This document shows, piece after piece, positions 1 through 12,767 of a DNA stretch of 64,000 nucleotides. Position numbers and translations under genes: made by a program. The DNA comes from Temnothorax longispinosus (Eukaryota > Arthropoda > Insecta > Hymenoptera > Formicidae). The stretch is from NCBI RefSeq assembly GCF_030848805.1, contig NC_092362.1, positions 18,025,642-18,089,641 on the forward strand. The letters are read 5' to 3'. The notes under the pieces are model-generated. The model was given only the letters and a program-made list of their open reading frames with translations. It made no database searches and was not told the DNA's origin. How positions within the stretch are numbered: the stretch's first letter is position 1; each line of letters begins with the position of its first letter.

Positions 1-790
1 CCAAAAGCGATTACCGTCGCGGCGACACTGCCCCTATTTTATCAAATCAAATTACTAATCGCACACTTGTCGCATTTTCAATACGCTTCATCGATTGCTC
101 GGGCTACAAATTTCGATCGTGTGAATCTCCGCGAAGCACACAACTGATTTTCCACAAGTCAATTTACGGTTACCGAATCCGTGCCACGCGTCGTATATCT
201 AAACGTCGGAATACGATGCTCGTGCGATCCTTCGAGCGACACTAATCACAATTAATCGCGGCGTTAATCACAATCACCGAGCATTTTACTTGAAACGAAA
301 GAATAACGCGTATAAGAAGGCGATATATTAGAACGAAGCTGCGATCCACTCGCTACCCGACGTTCCGCGAGCACACGTAACAAACGCGAGATTAAAATGG
401 CAAAGAAACTCGCGTAAATCGCGAAGGGGACATTTTCACGCAACGCAACAAAAGCGATTACCGACACTACGTTTTACCAAGCCACTAATCGTGTACTTTG
501 CGCATTTTGAATAATCGTGTATTCACTCGCTGTTTTATGACGATTGCTATCTCGCGATTGTAACATAAATGTCCACGATATAATGAATTTAATCGTCAAA
601 ACGTGGTATCTAATACGATCGTCGCTTTATCGAGTGTTCGAGCTGCATATTTCGATCGCGTAAATCTCCGTGAAGCACATACGTGATTCAACAATAGCCA
701 ATTAACGGTTGCCGAATTCGTGCTAGGCTTGGCTAGGCTATGCGTCGTACGTTCAACCGTTGGCGTGCGAATACATGATGATCGCGCGAC
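1..790. repeat. Degenerate tandem duplication
   Basis: Two diverged copies in direct orientation start at 3 (AAAAGCGATTACCG) and at 450 with the same words. They share later blocks in the same order: a TTTCGATCG block with an AATCTCCG..GAAGCACA block (about 108-142 and 650-682), a CAATT-ACGGTT-CCGAAT block (about 160-180 and 700-720), and GCGTCGTA (about 187 and 742). Divergence is substantial, with indels. No gene is apparent here. Confidence 0.55.
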
Positions 791-951
791 CTCGTAAACA
801 TGGAGTAGTGGGAGTAACGGGGGTAAGTAACTAGGCGCGCCGAGAGCGCGCACCGTGGCTAGTCAGCTTACTCCCATTCCCCGCCACCAATCATGCGCCG
901 CGACGCGTTCTAACCAGTTCTAACGTGTTCTAGCATTAGTGGGGCCGATAT

Positions 952-1077
952 CACAGTCTCCGATTCCGATTAACGTGATCCTCCGATTAAACTCACTCTT
1001 CGTCTCTTTCTAGAGGGACAGTTAGAAAGAGATGCAGAGTGAGTTTAATCGGAGGATCACGTTAATCGGAGACTGTG
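952..1077. repeat. Large palindrome, MITE-like
   Basis: Left arm 952-1013 and right arm 1022-1077 are reverse complements apart from a 6-base CCGATT duplication in the left arm and a few mismatches near the loop. The ends read CACAGTCTCC and GGAGACTGTG. The length, lack of coding potential and terminal symmetry fit a small foldback or MITE element. Confidence 0.7.
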
Positions 1078-1080
1078 GAG

Positions 1081-1230
1081 AGCCCCGGACACACACTTTT
1101 TCATAACAGTAACAGTAAAGTTTCGACCAATCGCGTTGCTCGAATTGGGAAGCCGTACGTTCCTGATTCGAGCAACGCGATTGGTCGAAACTTTACTGTT
1201 ACTGTTACGAAAAAGTGTGTGTCCGGGTCT
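1081..1230. repeat. Near-perfect palindrome, MITE-like
   Basis: Arms 1081-1145 and 1166-1230 are reverse complements over about 65 bases with very few mismatches, separated by a 20-base loop. It starts three bases after the preceding palindrome ends. There is no coding content; reading frames through it are by-products of the symmetry. Confidence 0.75.
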
Positions 1231-1350
1231 TCACTCTGCAGTCTGCGTACACACAGACTCGAACGGTTAGCGGTGCGAGCTGTTTCGGATGTCGTCGCAT
1301 TATTCTTCGTGATATGATAACTGATAAGTAACGGCGAGTATTGGGAGACG

Positions 1351-1650
1351 CCAAAAGCGATCGTTCCTCACGAATACTTATCAAATATCGATCCGTGTGA
1401 TTGACTCCCGCGATTAGTAATCGGAAGCACATCGAGGCGATAGCTCCTTCTCCTTGTCGAAAGTACTTCGTTTTCATTTTTCTTTACTTATTCCAAATAA
1501 AAATCGAAACGGGGGATAGAAATTTATGAGAATAAATAATATCGTATACCTTACGTCGAACACGATCGTTCATTACGAATAGGCATTTATAAAGAGTATC
1601 AATCCGAGTGATTGGCTCTCGCGATTAGCAAGCTGTACGCACATCGAGGA
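1351..1650. repeat. Second degenerate duplicated block
   Basis: The blocks at about 1360-1440 and 1564-1650 share GATCGTTC..ACGAATA, ATC-ATCCG-GTGATTG-CTC-CGCGATTAG and GCACATCGAGG in the same order. The first copy begins CCAAAAGCGAT, the same word that starts the window and the second copy of the larger duplication, so the blocks may be relics of one old repeat family. Confidence 0.45.
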
Positions 1651-2046
1651 TCTCTTCACTGATTGTGAGAGACACGTATTTCGCTTTCGTCCCTTAATTC
1701 ACTCGTGCGAAGTTAAGAAAGTAACAAAAGATGTGAACTACAAGCGGTTGTGTCATTACGATATTTACTCACAATGAGTTCGCATATAACGTGTTTCTTT
1801 AATAACGTTTCGATTTGGGGCTAAATCTCGCGCATCGCACTTTTAAATCTTCGACGATTTAAGTGTAATTAACAACTTAAGAAAGCTGTGATATATCGAG
1901 CATTCATAAATAACGTGTGTTTCACAGAATTTTTACAATGATACATGGGGATACATGGATAATATTGAATTTCGATTTCAAATAATCGGTCGCATTTTTG
2001 TTAGCTAAGGCCGGTTCTACAATTATAGTCGTTTGTTAGAGATGAG

Positions 2047-2192
2047 TGTCGGAACCCAGCCAATAGAATGAAAGAAATTCGTTTTCGAAAAAGAAATTCT
2101 CTCATTGGCCCATCGGCGGGTGCGTTCCGACATCCGACTCCGGAGTCCGGCCCAATCAACTTGATTAGTGTCGTATTGCGCGTCGCGTCAGT
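2047..2192 (+). promoter_or_regulatory. Candidate promoter with CCAAT boxes and initiator
   Basis: CCAAT pentamers lie at 2060-2064 (plus), 2104-2108 (as ATTGG) and 2152-2156 (plus). An arthropod-type initiator TCAGT is at 2188-2192. The first two boxes sit within an imperfect inverted repeat bounded by TGTCGGAAC (2047-2055) and GTTCCGACA (2124-2132). The region precedes a CpG-rich stretch ending in a strong splice donor. No TATA box is obvious. The start site is inferred from motif only. Confidence 0.35.
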
Positions 2193-2957
2193 ATGAAGTT
2201 GCCGGCGTCACCTTCGTCGTCCAATCTTTCGTCGTCGAAAACGAATAAACGAAACGTCGCAGATACAGAACAGTGGCCAAATCCGTTCGGCGTTGGTAAA
2301 TCATTGAAACGTGCGTTTCGCGAGCTTGCTCGATCGAAATCTGCTATACGGGCAAACGACAAAGTGACGATTATATTTTTCAGTCTCGTGTTCCGCGAAC
2401 GTTTATTTCTGACTCGTCTATTTCTCAATTCGCATATATTTGTCCGCGTTATTAGACGAGATGGCAATTACGCGATGGAAAACGGGAGCGTGTATTATTT
2501 TAATATTCAATATATAGAAAGTATATAAGAAAGTGTAGCTACGAGCGACAGGTGTAGCGTCGCGTCGTCGCGGCGCGGCGTCCTGGTAATTGTCCCTGAC
2601 GCGTGAAGTTGGTAGCGCGATTTGTTTACGCGAAGTTTCTCCGCCAGCTTATAGATGCGTCCGTTGCGTTTGCGATACGTCGCGGTGTCGAGTGGCTCCG
2701 GCTCGTAAGTTATCGCTCTTTCCGCGTTGTTCGTTGCAAATGGTTGCAAAACGGAGCGACATACGGCGTCATGTGCGTTCAATGTCGGGAGTGCCGTTTA
2801 AGTGACGCGCGAGCATTAATAGGCGAGCTAATTTCAGTGTTTCCGCGAGTGAGGGTTTTCCGCGAGTGCCACAGTGCAACGTGCAACGACGGGATCTGAG
2901 GGGACTGAGGGGAGGAGGAGGCCTGGGAGGCATCAGGCTACGGCGGAGCAACCGTAG
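2190..2957 (+). other. Candidate 5' exon of a plus-strand gene
   Basis: CpG-rich sequence ends at CCGTAG|GTGAGTC, a near-consensus donor (intron starts 2958), followed by AT-rich intron-like DNA. Short overlapping reading frames on both strands have no recognisable domain, so I treat this as a mostly untranslated leader. One frame (2193-2528) would begin three bases after the inferred start site and could be an upstream ORF or noise. The gene's product is unknown because its main exons are not identified in this window. Confidence 0.4.
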
Positions 2958-3532
2958 GTGAGTCTCATTTGTCATTTATATTACGTATTTATTACGTTAT
3001 TATGTATTATATTATACATTATGCTAGAATGTCAGATTATGTGCGATTCGTGATTTTGCCATTTGCGTGAGATTCGCGAATTGCATGGGCAGATTTGTTA
3101 AATTCGTGCCAATTCTCCAGCAGAGTAATTTTTCGATGAAAGATAGCGAATATATCAAAGAATCAGTTAATTCGCGTTGATTTACGTGTAATATAGAGCT
3201 GTACCAAACGAATCAACTATACGAATTGCTAACAGCGAACGACGAATTTCACTGCAAATCGCGAATTGCAAATTACACATAATAGAATTTTATATATTAC
3301 ATTTAAGAGAATGAGGGAGAAAGAGATTTTTACTTGTGTCTTATAAAATTTTATGAAAATTTATATTTGAGAAAATAATTCTTTCGGACAATATGTATAA
3401 TCGTTTTACTAATTGTAAGTATCTATTTGACAGTCGGATGAAAGACGCGCGCATTAATTACTTTTTCATATTATTATTCAGATAATTATTTTGGACGACA
3501 CTAATTCGGATATGTATATCTTTATTTTGCAG
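2958..3532 (+). other. Candidate intron between the two plus-strand 5' exons
   Basis: AT-rich 575-base stretch bounded by GTGAGT and a T-rich tract ending TTGCAG. It has no coding potential and no repeats that I can see. It is supported only by the splice signals at its ends. Confidence 0.4.
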
Positions 3533-3586
3533 ATGAGAGCGTCGAGAGCGAGAGATGCCGCAACTCCGCTGCTGCGCGTTGTACCG
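3533..3586 (+). other. Candidate 54-nt mini-exon starting with ATG
   Basis: The acceptor TATCTTTATTTTGCAG ends at 3532 and the donor ACCG|GTGAGTC begins at 3587. The 54 bases between are exactly 18 codons, starting ATG and ending in phase 0: MRASRARDAATPLLRVVP. The peptide is basic and not recognised. The base composition contrasts with the AT-rich sequence before it. It could be the first coding exon of the gene whose leader ends at 2957, or an untranslated exon. The next exon was not identified. Confidence 0.4.
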
Positions 3587-4413
3587 GTGAGTCAAAAATT
3601 ATCCTTTTATTTTCGGTAATGAGTCGAGGAGATGCGAGAGTAACGTACGATTATAAGTACGAGTCGAATACCGTGCTTGTGCGTGCCGTATACACGTTGC
3701 TCGGATTGAATGAACGCGAGCAGAGGAAAAGCACGTGTGCGAGGTAGCGCGCTGCGAGGCTTGTTCGTTTTGCCCAGGTAATCTCAGGGCGAGGCGCGCG
3801 GCCTTCGCGACCGGCCGGCATCGCAGGTGGTGAACCCGCGCGAAATTGAAATTGATTCCGCATCGGTAATAAGCGGCTCCCTGCGGTCCCGGGGGGGTTC
3901 CACACACAGTGCTACGAACAGCCCCCGAGGTCGCCGCCGAGATCGGCCCACACGTACGCCACGGCCGCGCGCAAACGATATGTGCACCTCCTATGCAGGT
4001 GCAGGCGGTTAACGAGCCGATCGAGATGCTTCTTTCTCTCTTTCTCTCTCCTTCCGTTACTTTCGCGACGTTACAGCTACATTCTCTCTACGATTTTCGG
4101 ACTCGTGTATGGAGAAATTGTACGTCCGTATAGTTGGGGAAATTCCATCTCGTGGAACGTGCAAGCCACAAATTATTCGCGGAAAAGATATATTTTCTTA
4201 GAAATTATTTTCACACGTTCACCGTTGCATACCTTCGAGCCGTTACTTATATTTTCTGAAATAAATAGCGAAAATAAAAGAATACGTTTTGCAATAGGTA
4301 TTACTGCGACAATGCAATCGTATAACGCATACTGAAACAACTGCAATAAAGTTTTTATTTTAAGGGTGAGAAAAGAATTGAATTAAAGTGAAGTTATATT
4401 AACTATATTATGG

Positions 4414-4466
<53 letters not shown>

Positions 4467-6436
4467 AATGGTATGGATATTAGCTCATAAATCATCAACT
4501 CTCACTAAAAATTTTTCAAGCATCGAAGATTGATTGGTTTATGTTGCGCGATGATACCTCCTTTCTCGTAAGTTTTCCTTGGTTGATCAGTTCCCAAATG
4601 CACGAAACCGCGTTCTTTGTGCCTCTCTATGCATATATCGCTCCCATCCGCGTGTGCGAGCGCGCACATAAAAAAGGAAATCGCAAGGATGGAAAGGAAG
4701 GGCGGGAGAAGACTGTCTCGCGATTGCGTTCACGTAGCCGGATGTATTTCTCGTCGTAAACAGAGAAGGGAGGATCGCCGGTGATCGTCCTCTCGACGAA
4801 GAGAGGATTTATCCTTCGTCGATTTACAATGCTTTATGGTGTCGGTCTCGCTGCCTCAACAAATAATTGCCAATTAAACGTCCCGCGCATCGATCGTCCT
4901 TGTTGCCAATTGCGAGAAAATAGTGGATATCTTTCTATCAAGGGACCGCCGATTTCTATCTTTTTTTTTGTCAGTCTTCAGTACACCCCATCGGTGGATA
5001 TTCGCGCGTGAATACGAAACGCGATATTCTCGAGCATATTTTTGTAATTTAGATTTTTTAATTTTTTCTTCTTTATATTGATTATAATCTTTTAAGTGTA
5101 CAACCATCAGCACTGTGTTATATAATGATTAAATAATAATTAAAAAAGCCATTTTATTTTTAACGCGCGCGTATAATAAAATCTACTATAAATAACATAA
5201 ATTTTTAACACGAAAAAGAAGCATTAGCAAATAATTAGTGTAATAATTAAATCATGAATAATGATCGTGATGATCGAATATACGGTATTACGATGAAAAA
5301 TCTGACTATATACTTTTATACAAACGACATTAAAATTAAAATCATACCGCTGGTTGGATTAATTTGAATTCGTACAGAATTAATATAGAATCGTATAGAA
5401 ACTTTTCAAATGCATCATATAGAATCGATATTGCAATTTCCGATGATTTTCTTTGTACATATGCATCGTTAGAGAACGTAAGAGTTCGCCGACGTATAAT
5501 TGACGTCTTTGACAACAAAATAAATTTCGGAACAGTTTCATCGCTATCTCGCTACCAGTATCCACAATTCCTCTCCCTTCTCTTTCTCGACGGGCCCGAC
5601 AAGAGACCGACGAAAACGCCCCCGTTTCATTGTCTACCGGGTCGTTCGAATGGAATACAATACTTGGCCACTGCCTAACATGAATAAATGTATTTACGAT
5701 TTGACGTAGGTGTGCCCGCATGCACCTACAAAAAAATTCGAAACGAATCTGCGGTCGTGGATTCCGCGGGCGGAACGGGGAAAGAAAGGTGACGTCAAGC
5801 CATCCGCCTTCCTCGAGGAGAACAGAGGACTTCGCAACTGGAGAACGAGTTTCCGACAAAAAATTCGATATCGACAGCCCGATCTCTTTGATCTGACGAA
5901 ATTAACTTTAATCGCTCGACATTTGCTTCGCGGTACATTTGCTATCTCGAAGTTCACTAAATAGGCGTCTAATCGATTTTTCATTGTTCCCCTGGCTTTT
6001 TTCTCCTCAAAACTTCGTCCATTTTAGATTTCATTGTACGTTCTGCAAAAACATTCGTTCCCTTGCTGCTCATATTGATGAAGATCAGAACGGTGCTTTC
6101 TGTTCGCGTTAATTTTGTTTTTCTCGAGTGAGACTGAATAGTTATCGCATGCTTCGATCGAGTATTAATACGACGATTATAGTTTCTCGTACAGCAGATA
6201 TAAATAAATTCGTCGACCTGGTCAATACCATTCGTCACTCTTGAATCAGAATTGTCTCTGCGATTAAATTTCAAAGCGCTTGCAAAATACAACTCATTTA
6301 ATTAAATAAAATACTGCATTATATTAAATATCGACATAAGAATTAACGATTTGATTTTAATGGTAATAAAAATTAATCTGTTAATTAGCAAACAGACTAA
6401 AATAATTCTTACTATGTAATACTTGCTCGATAATTT
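3587..6436. other. Non-coding stretch after the plus-strand mini-exon
   Basis: Mixed CpG-rich (3.6-4.1 kb, 5.6-5.95 kb) and AT-rich sequence. Splice-like words occur near 3777 and 3826 but do not define an exon. Apart from the TC microsatellite I see no gene or structured repeat. Confidence 0.5.
4417..4464. repeat. (TC)24 microsatellite
   Basis: Uninterrupted TC dinucleotide run of 48 bases. GA/CT runs can bind GAGA-type factors in insects; no function is shown here. Confidence 0.95.
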
Positions 6437-6468
6437 AATAATTCAGATTCTATCAAATCTGAATTATT
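6437..6468. repeat. Perfect 13-bp hairpin
   Basis: AATAATTCAGATT (6437-6449) and its reverse complement (6456-6468) flank a 6-base spacer. AT-rich, no terminator context in an animal genome. Confidence 0.6.
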
Positions 6469-8563
6469 CTTAATTATGAAAGAGAGAGTTTATAGACATA
6501 GCTCCATTTATGTTATCTATAATATGGAACAAAATTATGTTATTAATTTTAGGAATAATATCATGAATAAAAAAATTACACACATTTTTAATTGAGGATA
6601 TGAATTAGATTTTAAATTATCTGGAATAGACAAATATAATTATAATTATATTAATCTGCTTTTCTATATGCATGTCTAAGGCGCACAATTTGATTGATGA
6701 AAATGAATAACTAAATAAAACTAAGATGTGAAAATAGGATATCCAATCTTACACCGAATCAACAGATAATCGTAAGGTATGAGCTCAAAAATATTTCTTG
6801 GATTAACGAGCAGAGGAACGCGTTTTCATTTTTGGGGAAGAATGCGTGAAGCCGCAGTGTGGCTGACAATGTATATATGCCATGGCTCTTTCTCTTCGTT
6901 CTTTCGCGGCGTGTCGAGTAGGGAGAAGATACTCCGAAAGTTTATGGCTGCGGAAAGGAAGTGAAGGAGATATATACACGCCACGCTGTGAACGCGCGCG
7001 GGGACTTGCGACGTTGTGCATACATATACGCGCGCAGGAAGGGTGCGTACACGCATTCACCAGGTAAATCGACGAATAAATATAATACTCCGGCGTGGGC
7101 GGTCATTGTTCGCACGCATAAAGTTGAAACGCGTGAGAAACCGACCGTAAATCGAGGATTTAGAAGTTAATGGTCAACCGAGACGCGCGAGCTCTTTTCA
7201 TCCGTGAGAAGATCCACGGCGGTGTTAGAGCACTGCTCTCGGGCATTATTGTGCAGTCTGTTACAATTGTCACTGCGATTGTTCCACTTGCGTCGAAAGC
7301 AGGATTCGCCTTGTTATAAAAGTATTTTATTGCAAGAAATGATACATATTACCTCATTATATCATTTTATATTTTTATAGCCTGTCCATTATTTAGCCAT
7401 TTATAGATTATAACTTTTAAAATAATCTAATATAGAAGTCTCGAGCACACAGATAAAACTTTACTAAAAATTTTAATTATTTATCACAAACTTTTTAGCA
7501 TTGAATTTTTTCTATCTTGTAGGACAGATATAATATTTAATATAATAATTGAATTACTGATTGTTCTTCACACATGTATAATAAGGGCTTGAATTACCGC
7601 GAACATTATGATTATCCCTTATTCCAGTCACTCTTGCACTTACATTTTTATGACAGAAACAGATTTATAAATTCAGCTTTATAATCGAACAATCGGATGC
7701 AACTTCTCATGAAATGGCTATCACATGCGCGAGTCTCCTTTCGCGTGTTTGCTACGTGGCCGTGGGTAGTAAAACCGTCGCAGTTTATTCTTTCTTTCCC
7801 CTTGTTGACGACTTAAGAGAAATCATTTACAAAAAGTTGGGCATGATCGAACGCGAAAGCATTTAGAGTCATTGATAGAGCCGATGTTTTACAGATTGAC
7901 CAAGTCCCAACCATTTCAGGCATTCGCGTTTCTCTCGCCACGAACATGCTATCCGTGTTTGGACAAAATCAGCAACGACCATGCGTGCAAACCGAGGGCA
8001 TTCTGTTGGTGCTCAATAAATGTCGCGGAGTTTGACACACTCATAGCAAGATAATAGCAGATAATGAGATAATAGCGAGAGGGTATTAAAAATGATATAC
8101 ATCTTAATAGACCACATTGAGCTTAGCGTAAATTGAATTCTGAGATAAAATGCTGATATTTTTTTATCTAAAGGGATTATGTACAAGCAATCTTATTTTC
8201 GCGAATTGATAAAAACGGTTATAATAATTTGAAACAGACCACCGTCTATCGATTTCGCCATTGCGATCCTCGACAATCTGTCTCTGGATGAAGAGCAACG
8301 GCGGATGGAAGAAATGCGGAGAAGCATCCAGGCAGCTCTTTTAGAGCTAACGACCGATGGCTCTACATTATTTATATCTCGCCGGCAATCCACCTCGAGT
8401 TGCCACTACGAATCGGGAAAACGAAACGATTGTTTTATTACTCGTACTACGTCGGAATGACTCTGCCACGGATAGAATTGCAGTTTATTGATCGCCGGGA
8501 TGTACTATTTACGAAAGGATCTTTTTGTTCTCTACATACGGCCCGACGTCAATGAGCTTCTTG
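6469..8563. other. Non-coding stretch
   Basis: AT-rich with a CpG-richer patch at about 6.8-7.3 kb. Short frames on both strands have no recognisable domains. I see no gene in it. Confidence 0.5.
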
Positions 8564-8617
8564 TAATGTAAATGTACGTCAATAACGCTTATAAGTTATT
8601 GACGTACATTTACATTA
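8564..8617. repeat. Perfect 23-bp-arm palindrome
   Basis: The 23-base arm 8564-8586 (ending ACGTCAATAAC) is exactly complementary to 8595-8617, with an 8-base loop that itself contains most of a CTTATAAG palindrome. No TIR-transposon ends or duplicated flanks are obvious. It could be a hairpin RNA source or a miniature foldback element. Confidence 0.75.
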
Positions 8618-11600
8618 ATTAGATAATTATAGAAGATATGGAAACCGGACGGATGTTGGGCCGTGCAAATTATTTTTACGAATTTTTTCCCCACGTGTCA
8701 CGTGTTGAAAAATAATATCTTATCGTAAACTTAAAAAAGTTAATAAGCCACAGAAGAAGAGAAGAAGGCTAAAGAATTAAAGAATTAATTACAATTCAGT
8801 GCAGAAATATCGTGAATATATTTACATTTGTAAAAAGGGTTTAAAGAATGAATCGATAATACTTTCCATTGAAAAATTAAGTTTTAATAAATTATTTGGC
8901 ACATGTAAACGAATTCCGATATTATTTCGCTTAACGGATCGCTTTTAAAATACGCGAAAGATTTACGCCACTTTTAATGCTGACCTAAATCCCGTATATA
9001 ACTGACATATTGCATCCGGGTGATGAACTCGAATTTTCAAATAGACGATGGAATGACACGAAGCAAATCTCCATCTGACCTCTCCCAACGATTCAGTTAT
9101 TTATTAGTCGAAATTTCTAGATTTTGGGCTCAGGTGCACTCACCCCTCGCGGATGTCAATCCACGTTAATCAAATTGAACACGCCGGATATATTATTGAA
9201 TGTGGACGCCGTGCACACAGACTGTAGTCCAAATTATGCCCGTTTACGTATGAAATTCACACGAAGGTATTTCCGGATAGGGTAAAATAATATTTGATCT
9301 CGGTTGGCGACCCGGTTTATACCGTTTCATAATGAATAAAGCGAGCATGCAGCTTCAGATTTATCCACAAGCGTGTAGTTCTAAAAGTCGTTTGAAAGCA
9401 CTTTTTTTTAAACATTAATATATATTACAGATATTTTGTTTGTTGATATTAAGTGATTAAAGTTTTATGTTCATTATATCATAAAAGACTTTTTGTAATA
9501 TATATACAAGATGATGTCCGTAAAAGAGAGATAGAAAATATTTCCAGCTTTTTGATCAGTTTAATTCTTAATATAAATTATACTGATAGCAAATTATTAT
9601 AAGTAACATAATAATATTGCATTGTGACTTTGTGACGATGCAAGAATGATTAATTCAAGCCTTATGACTCAATTGTAGCGATTCGTTATGAATTCTTTTA
9701 TAATTTGCCTCAAAATTAGACTTCGATTCTGTAAGACAGTATCGTGCTGTGAAATAGAAAAATAAGAAGGCATTCGATTGTCAATTGCATCCAAGTAATG
9801 GAATAACACGAACGTTGCATGGGAAAAGAAAAAAGAAGCAGACGAAAGAAGGGGAGAAGGACATTAAGCCGTATTTACGCCTGGCAAGATTTCGCGTGGG
9901 CGAGCATCAGCAATTACGATGCGAGGAGCCGATGAGCAAAGTCGCCACCGCCGCCTTAACGAGCGGAGGGGGGGCTTTTCGAGCCGAGTACCCTCTTTCT
10001 CTTTAGCGTTGCCGATCGTAGTGTCTCGCGAATTTTAAGGGACACCTTTGTAGGAGACGACAGCCGCCGTCTCTCCTCACACAGTTTTCCTGGTCGTTCT
10101 TGCCCAAAAGGAAGGCGTAAAGAGAGAGAGGGCGTGGGGCAGGAGGAAGGCAAGAGGAAGGAGTCATCCTCGGGAGCAGCAACCTGCGGACTGGCCTTTT
10201 TATCGCGCCGACCGGAGCCGGCTTTACGAGGAGTCCCATAACGGAAATTTACGGTTCTCCCTTGTCCTCCTCTCCTTCTTCGTCGGCCTGCGGGGCCTCT
10301 TCTCTTCGCGTCTTACGTCTTCTCTCTTCTCTATCTTTCTTCATCTCCCGTGAAGATCTCGTGGCCAATCTCTCGTCGCGTTTCGTATCTTCTCTTCCTT
10401 AACCGTGACATTTCCGAAGAATATATCTTCAATCGGGTGACGATCGGCGAAATTCTCCGTCGAGGAATTGGAAAGAATAAACACTGATTAATTAAGCCCA
10501 CCTGATTTGGTCGGTCACCTTGTGTGGTCTCGCGAGACGCGATGGATGGCATTCGAGATGACTTTAAAGACGTAATCGAATCTTAAAGGATGAAGGTCGA
10601 TCTATGCTCAGTCGTGCGACAGTAACGATCAATAAAACGATCCTTACGCCCACGCTCTGTGCAAATCATACACACACATACACACGTACACAACATAAGG
10701 TTAACGAAAATTTATTTTTCTTTTTGATGTTCTTAAAAGTGTTCTCAAAGGAGAAAAATAGAAATACGGATTATTTTAGGTAATACATCCGCGAATTATG
10801 AAAAATCATAATTTACTTCACTTTACATACTTCTTATTGTTTTTCTTGTAACATCGTTACTACTAAAACATTACTATTAATACAACACGTGATGATACTG
10901 GTTAATGCGGTGTATATATCTAACTATTGGAATAATATTTTTGTTCGCAATGGTAGCTAACTGCAAGGAGAGTGATTAAAGCTCACGCTAGCAAATAAGT
11001 ATCTCCACGTTGAAGAGTGCCGATTGCTCGAACGGCCACGACGGATTGGCAGTCACCTGCGGCAGCACCACACGGTGCATACGAGGAAAGGTGCATACGA
11101 TATTCCGAGATCAGTATCTTCCGTGCCCTTCTTCATTCGTCCATTGGTCGGTAGACGCACGTCAGTGCGCGTTTTCGCGTGTCACCCGGCTGATATATTT
11201 CCGACTAATGACTGTGAGAGATAATTACGATCCCGTCGGCCAGCGATTTCGCTTGCGTTCGGAATCGACGCGACGCCGTACCGCCGGCTGATAGCTCTCC
11301 CCGTGCTGCCGTAATTCTCGATCGGCTCGATCGCGTCTGATCGCGCCCATTACGCCAGATAAATGTCTCGCGCGTTGGTCGACGATCGCGCGAATCGCGA
11401 AACGATATAAAAGATATAAAAGAGTACATATTTGTACGCGTTGATGTACGTGTGCGCTCTTCGAGACGTCCCGCTGGCTTTCCCCTCGCAAGAAGTAAAC
11501 GAAGTTGAGAGCCGTTTTCTCCGCGTAGCCCCGGCTGCGATTCGGTAAAAGTCATTACGAGAAATAACGATTATGCGTTAGCATTAATTCCGCCGCGGCG

Positions 11601-12724
11601 ACGCCAAGATACTTTGATACGATTTAATCAGCCATAATCACGCCAGAGAAATACGATATCGCGTTTAATAGCAATCGTGTCAAATGTTACTTGCTTCGTT
11701 ATCACCAGATATAATTTCTACGCGAGAAATATATCGATATTACTATATATAATATGATACGATATTTTAATAAAACATAACAATCTCAAGTAGAATAATA
11801 ATAATTTTCACATTAAACTGAATAAATCGTTATAAGATGCTTCAACCAGATGCAACGCAATTTTGCATCCTAGACTGCAACATCCGCCCGCTTAATTGCG
11901 TCTCTCTATTCCCGAAGAATTATAACGCACAGATCGCGCGAACGAAGATGAGGAATAATTAATGCCCGATACAGTATAATTACCGGTACTAATCCCGAGC
12001 ATTTTAATCTCGGGCGTGGGTCGAAAAACCGTGCTAATTGACCGGCGCGCGCGTGTTAATAACTAAGTGTCGCGGCATATTAAGCGGATTATTCGCTATG
12101 AATAAGCGCATTATCGCGCCGCGAGTCTTGCGCGATCTTCGGGACTTTCTTGTCAGGTACTCCGAGTCTCGCATTCGCCTTCCTGACTTTAAACGGCGGT
12201 AAGCGTAAACGCAACAAAAGTAACACAAAAACGCGACGACGAAGGTGGATTATCCACTGTGGCGATTCGTTATACCTCAACACTTTTACAAGTACTCAAT
12301 GATCCTGTATCGAACTCGATGTTCCGTAATGCCGCCGATTACGAGAAGCTATATAGAGAGGAAGCGGAGAGAAAGACACTATTATACAAATATTTAAAAA
12401 CGTAAACTAATTTATTTTTTGTACAAATGTGTAGCGAATAAATTAATAGATTAATTGTGTGATCAAAATAGAAATTATAAAGGAAAGATATAAATCGAAA
12501 TGAAACAAAATTAAATTTTTTTCAAAATTATATTGCTAACCAAAATTTGTATGTAAAAATTTATCGTTATATTGTTGTAAAATAGTTATAGAAGTTTAAA
12601 AATATCATATAGAAAAATAGAAAAAATATCACAATATTATATTAGGAAGTATTTAAAAAATTTTAGACTAATGAAGAAAGAATAAAAAAAGAAGAACATG
12701 TGATACATATTATTAAAAATGTTT

Positions 12725-12727
<3 letters not shown>
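8618..12727. other. Non-coding stretch with CpG-rich islands
   Basis: AT-rich DNA interrupted by CpG-rich islands at about 9.88-10.56 kb and 11.0-11.6 kb. The islands give overlapping frames on both strands up to 116 codons without recognisable motifs, so I do not call genes. Confidence 0.45.

Positions 12728-12765
<38 letters not shown>
12728..12765. repeat. (GT)19 microsatellite
   Basis: Uninterrupted GT run of 38 bases in AT-rich DNA. Confidence 0.95.

Positions 12766-12767
<2 letters not shown>

Noticed and set aside
1075..1477. Short frames through the palindromes
   Set aside because: They follow the inverted-repeat sequence and have no domain.
5380..5859. 159-codon minus-strand frame
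   Set aside because: No domain or family resemblance; likely chance.
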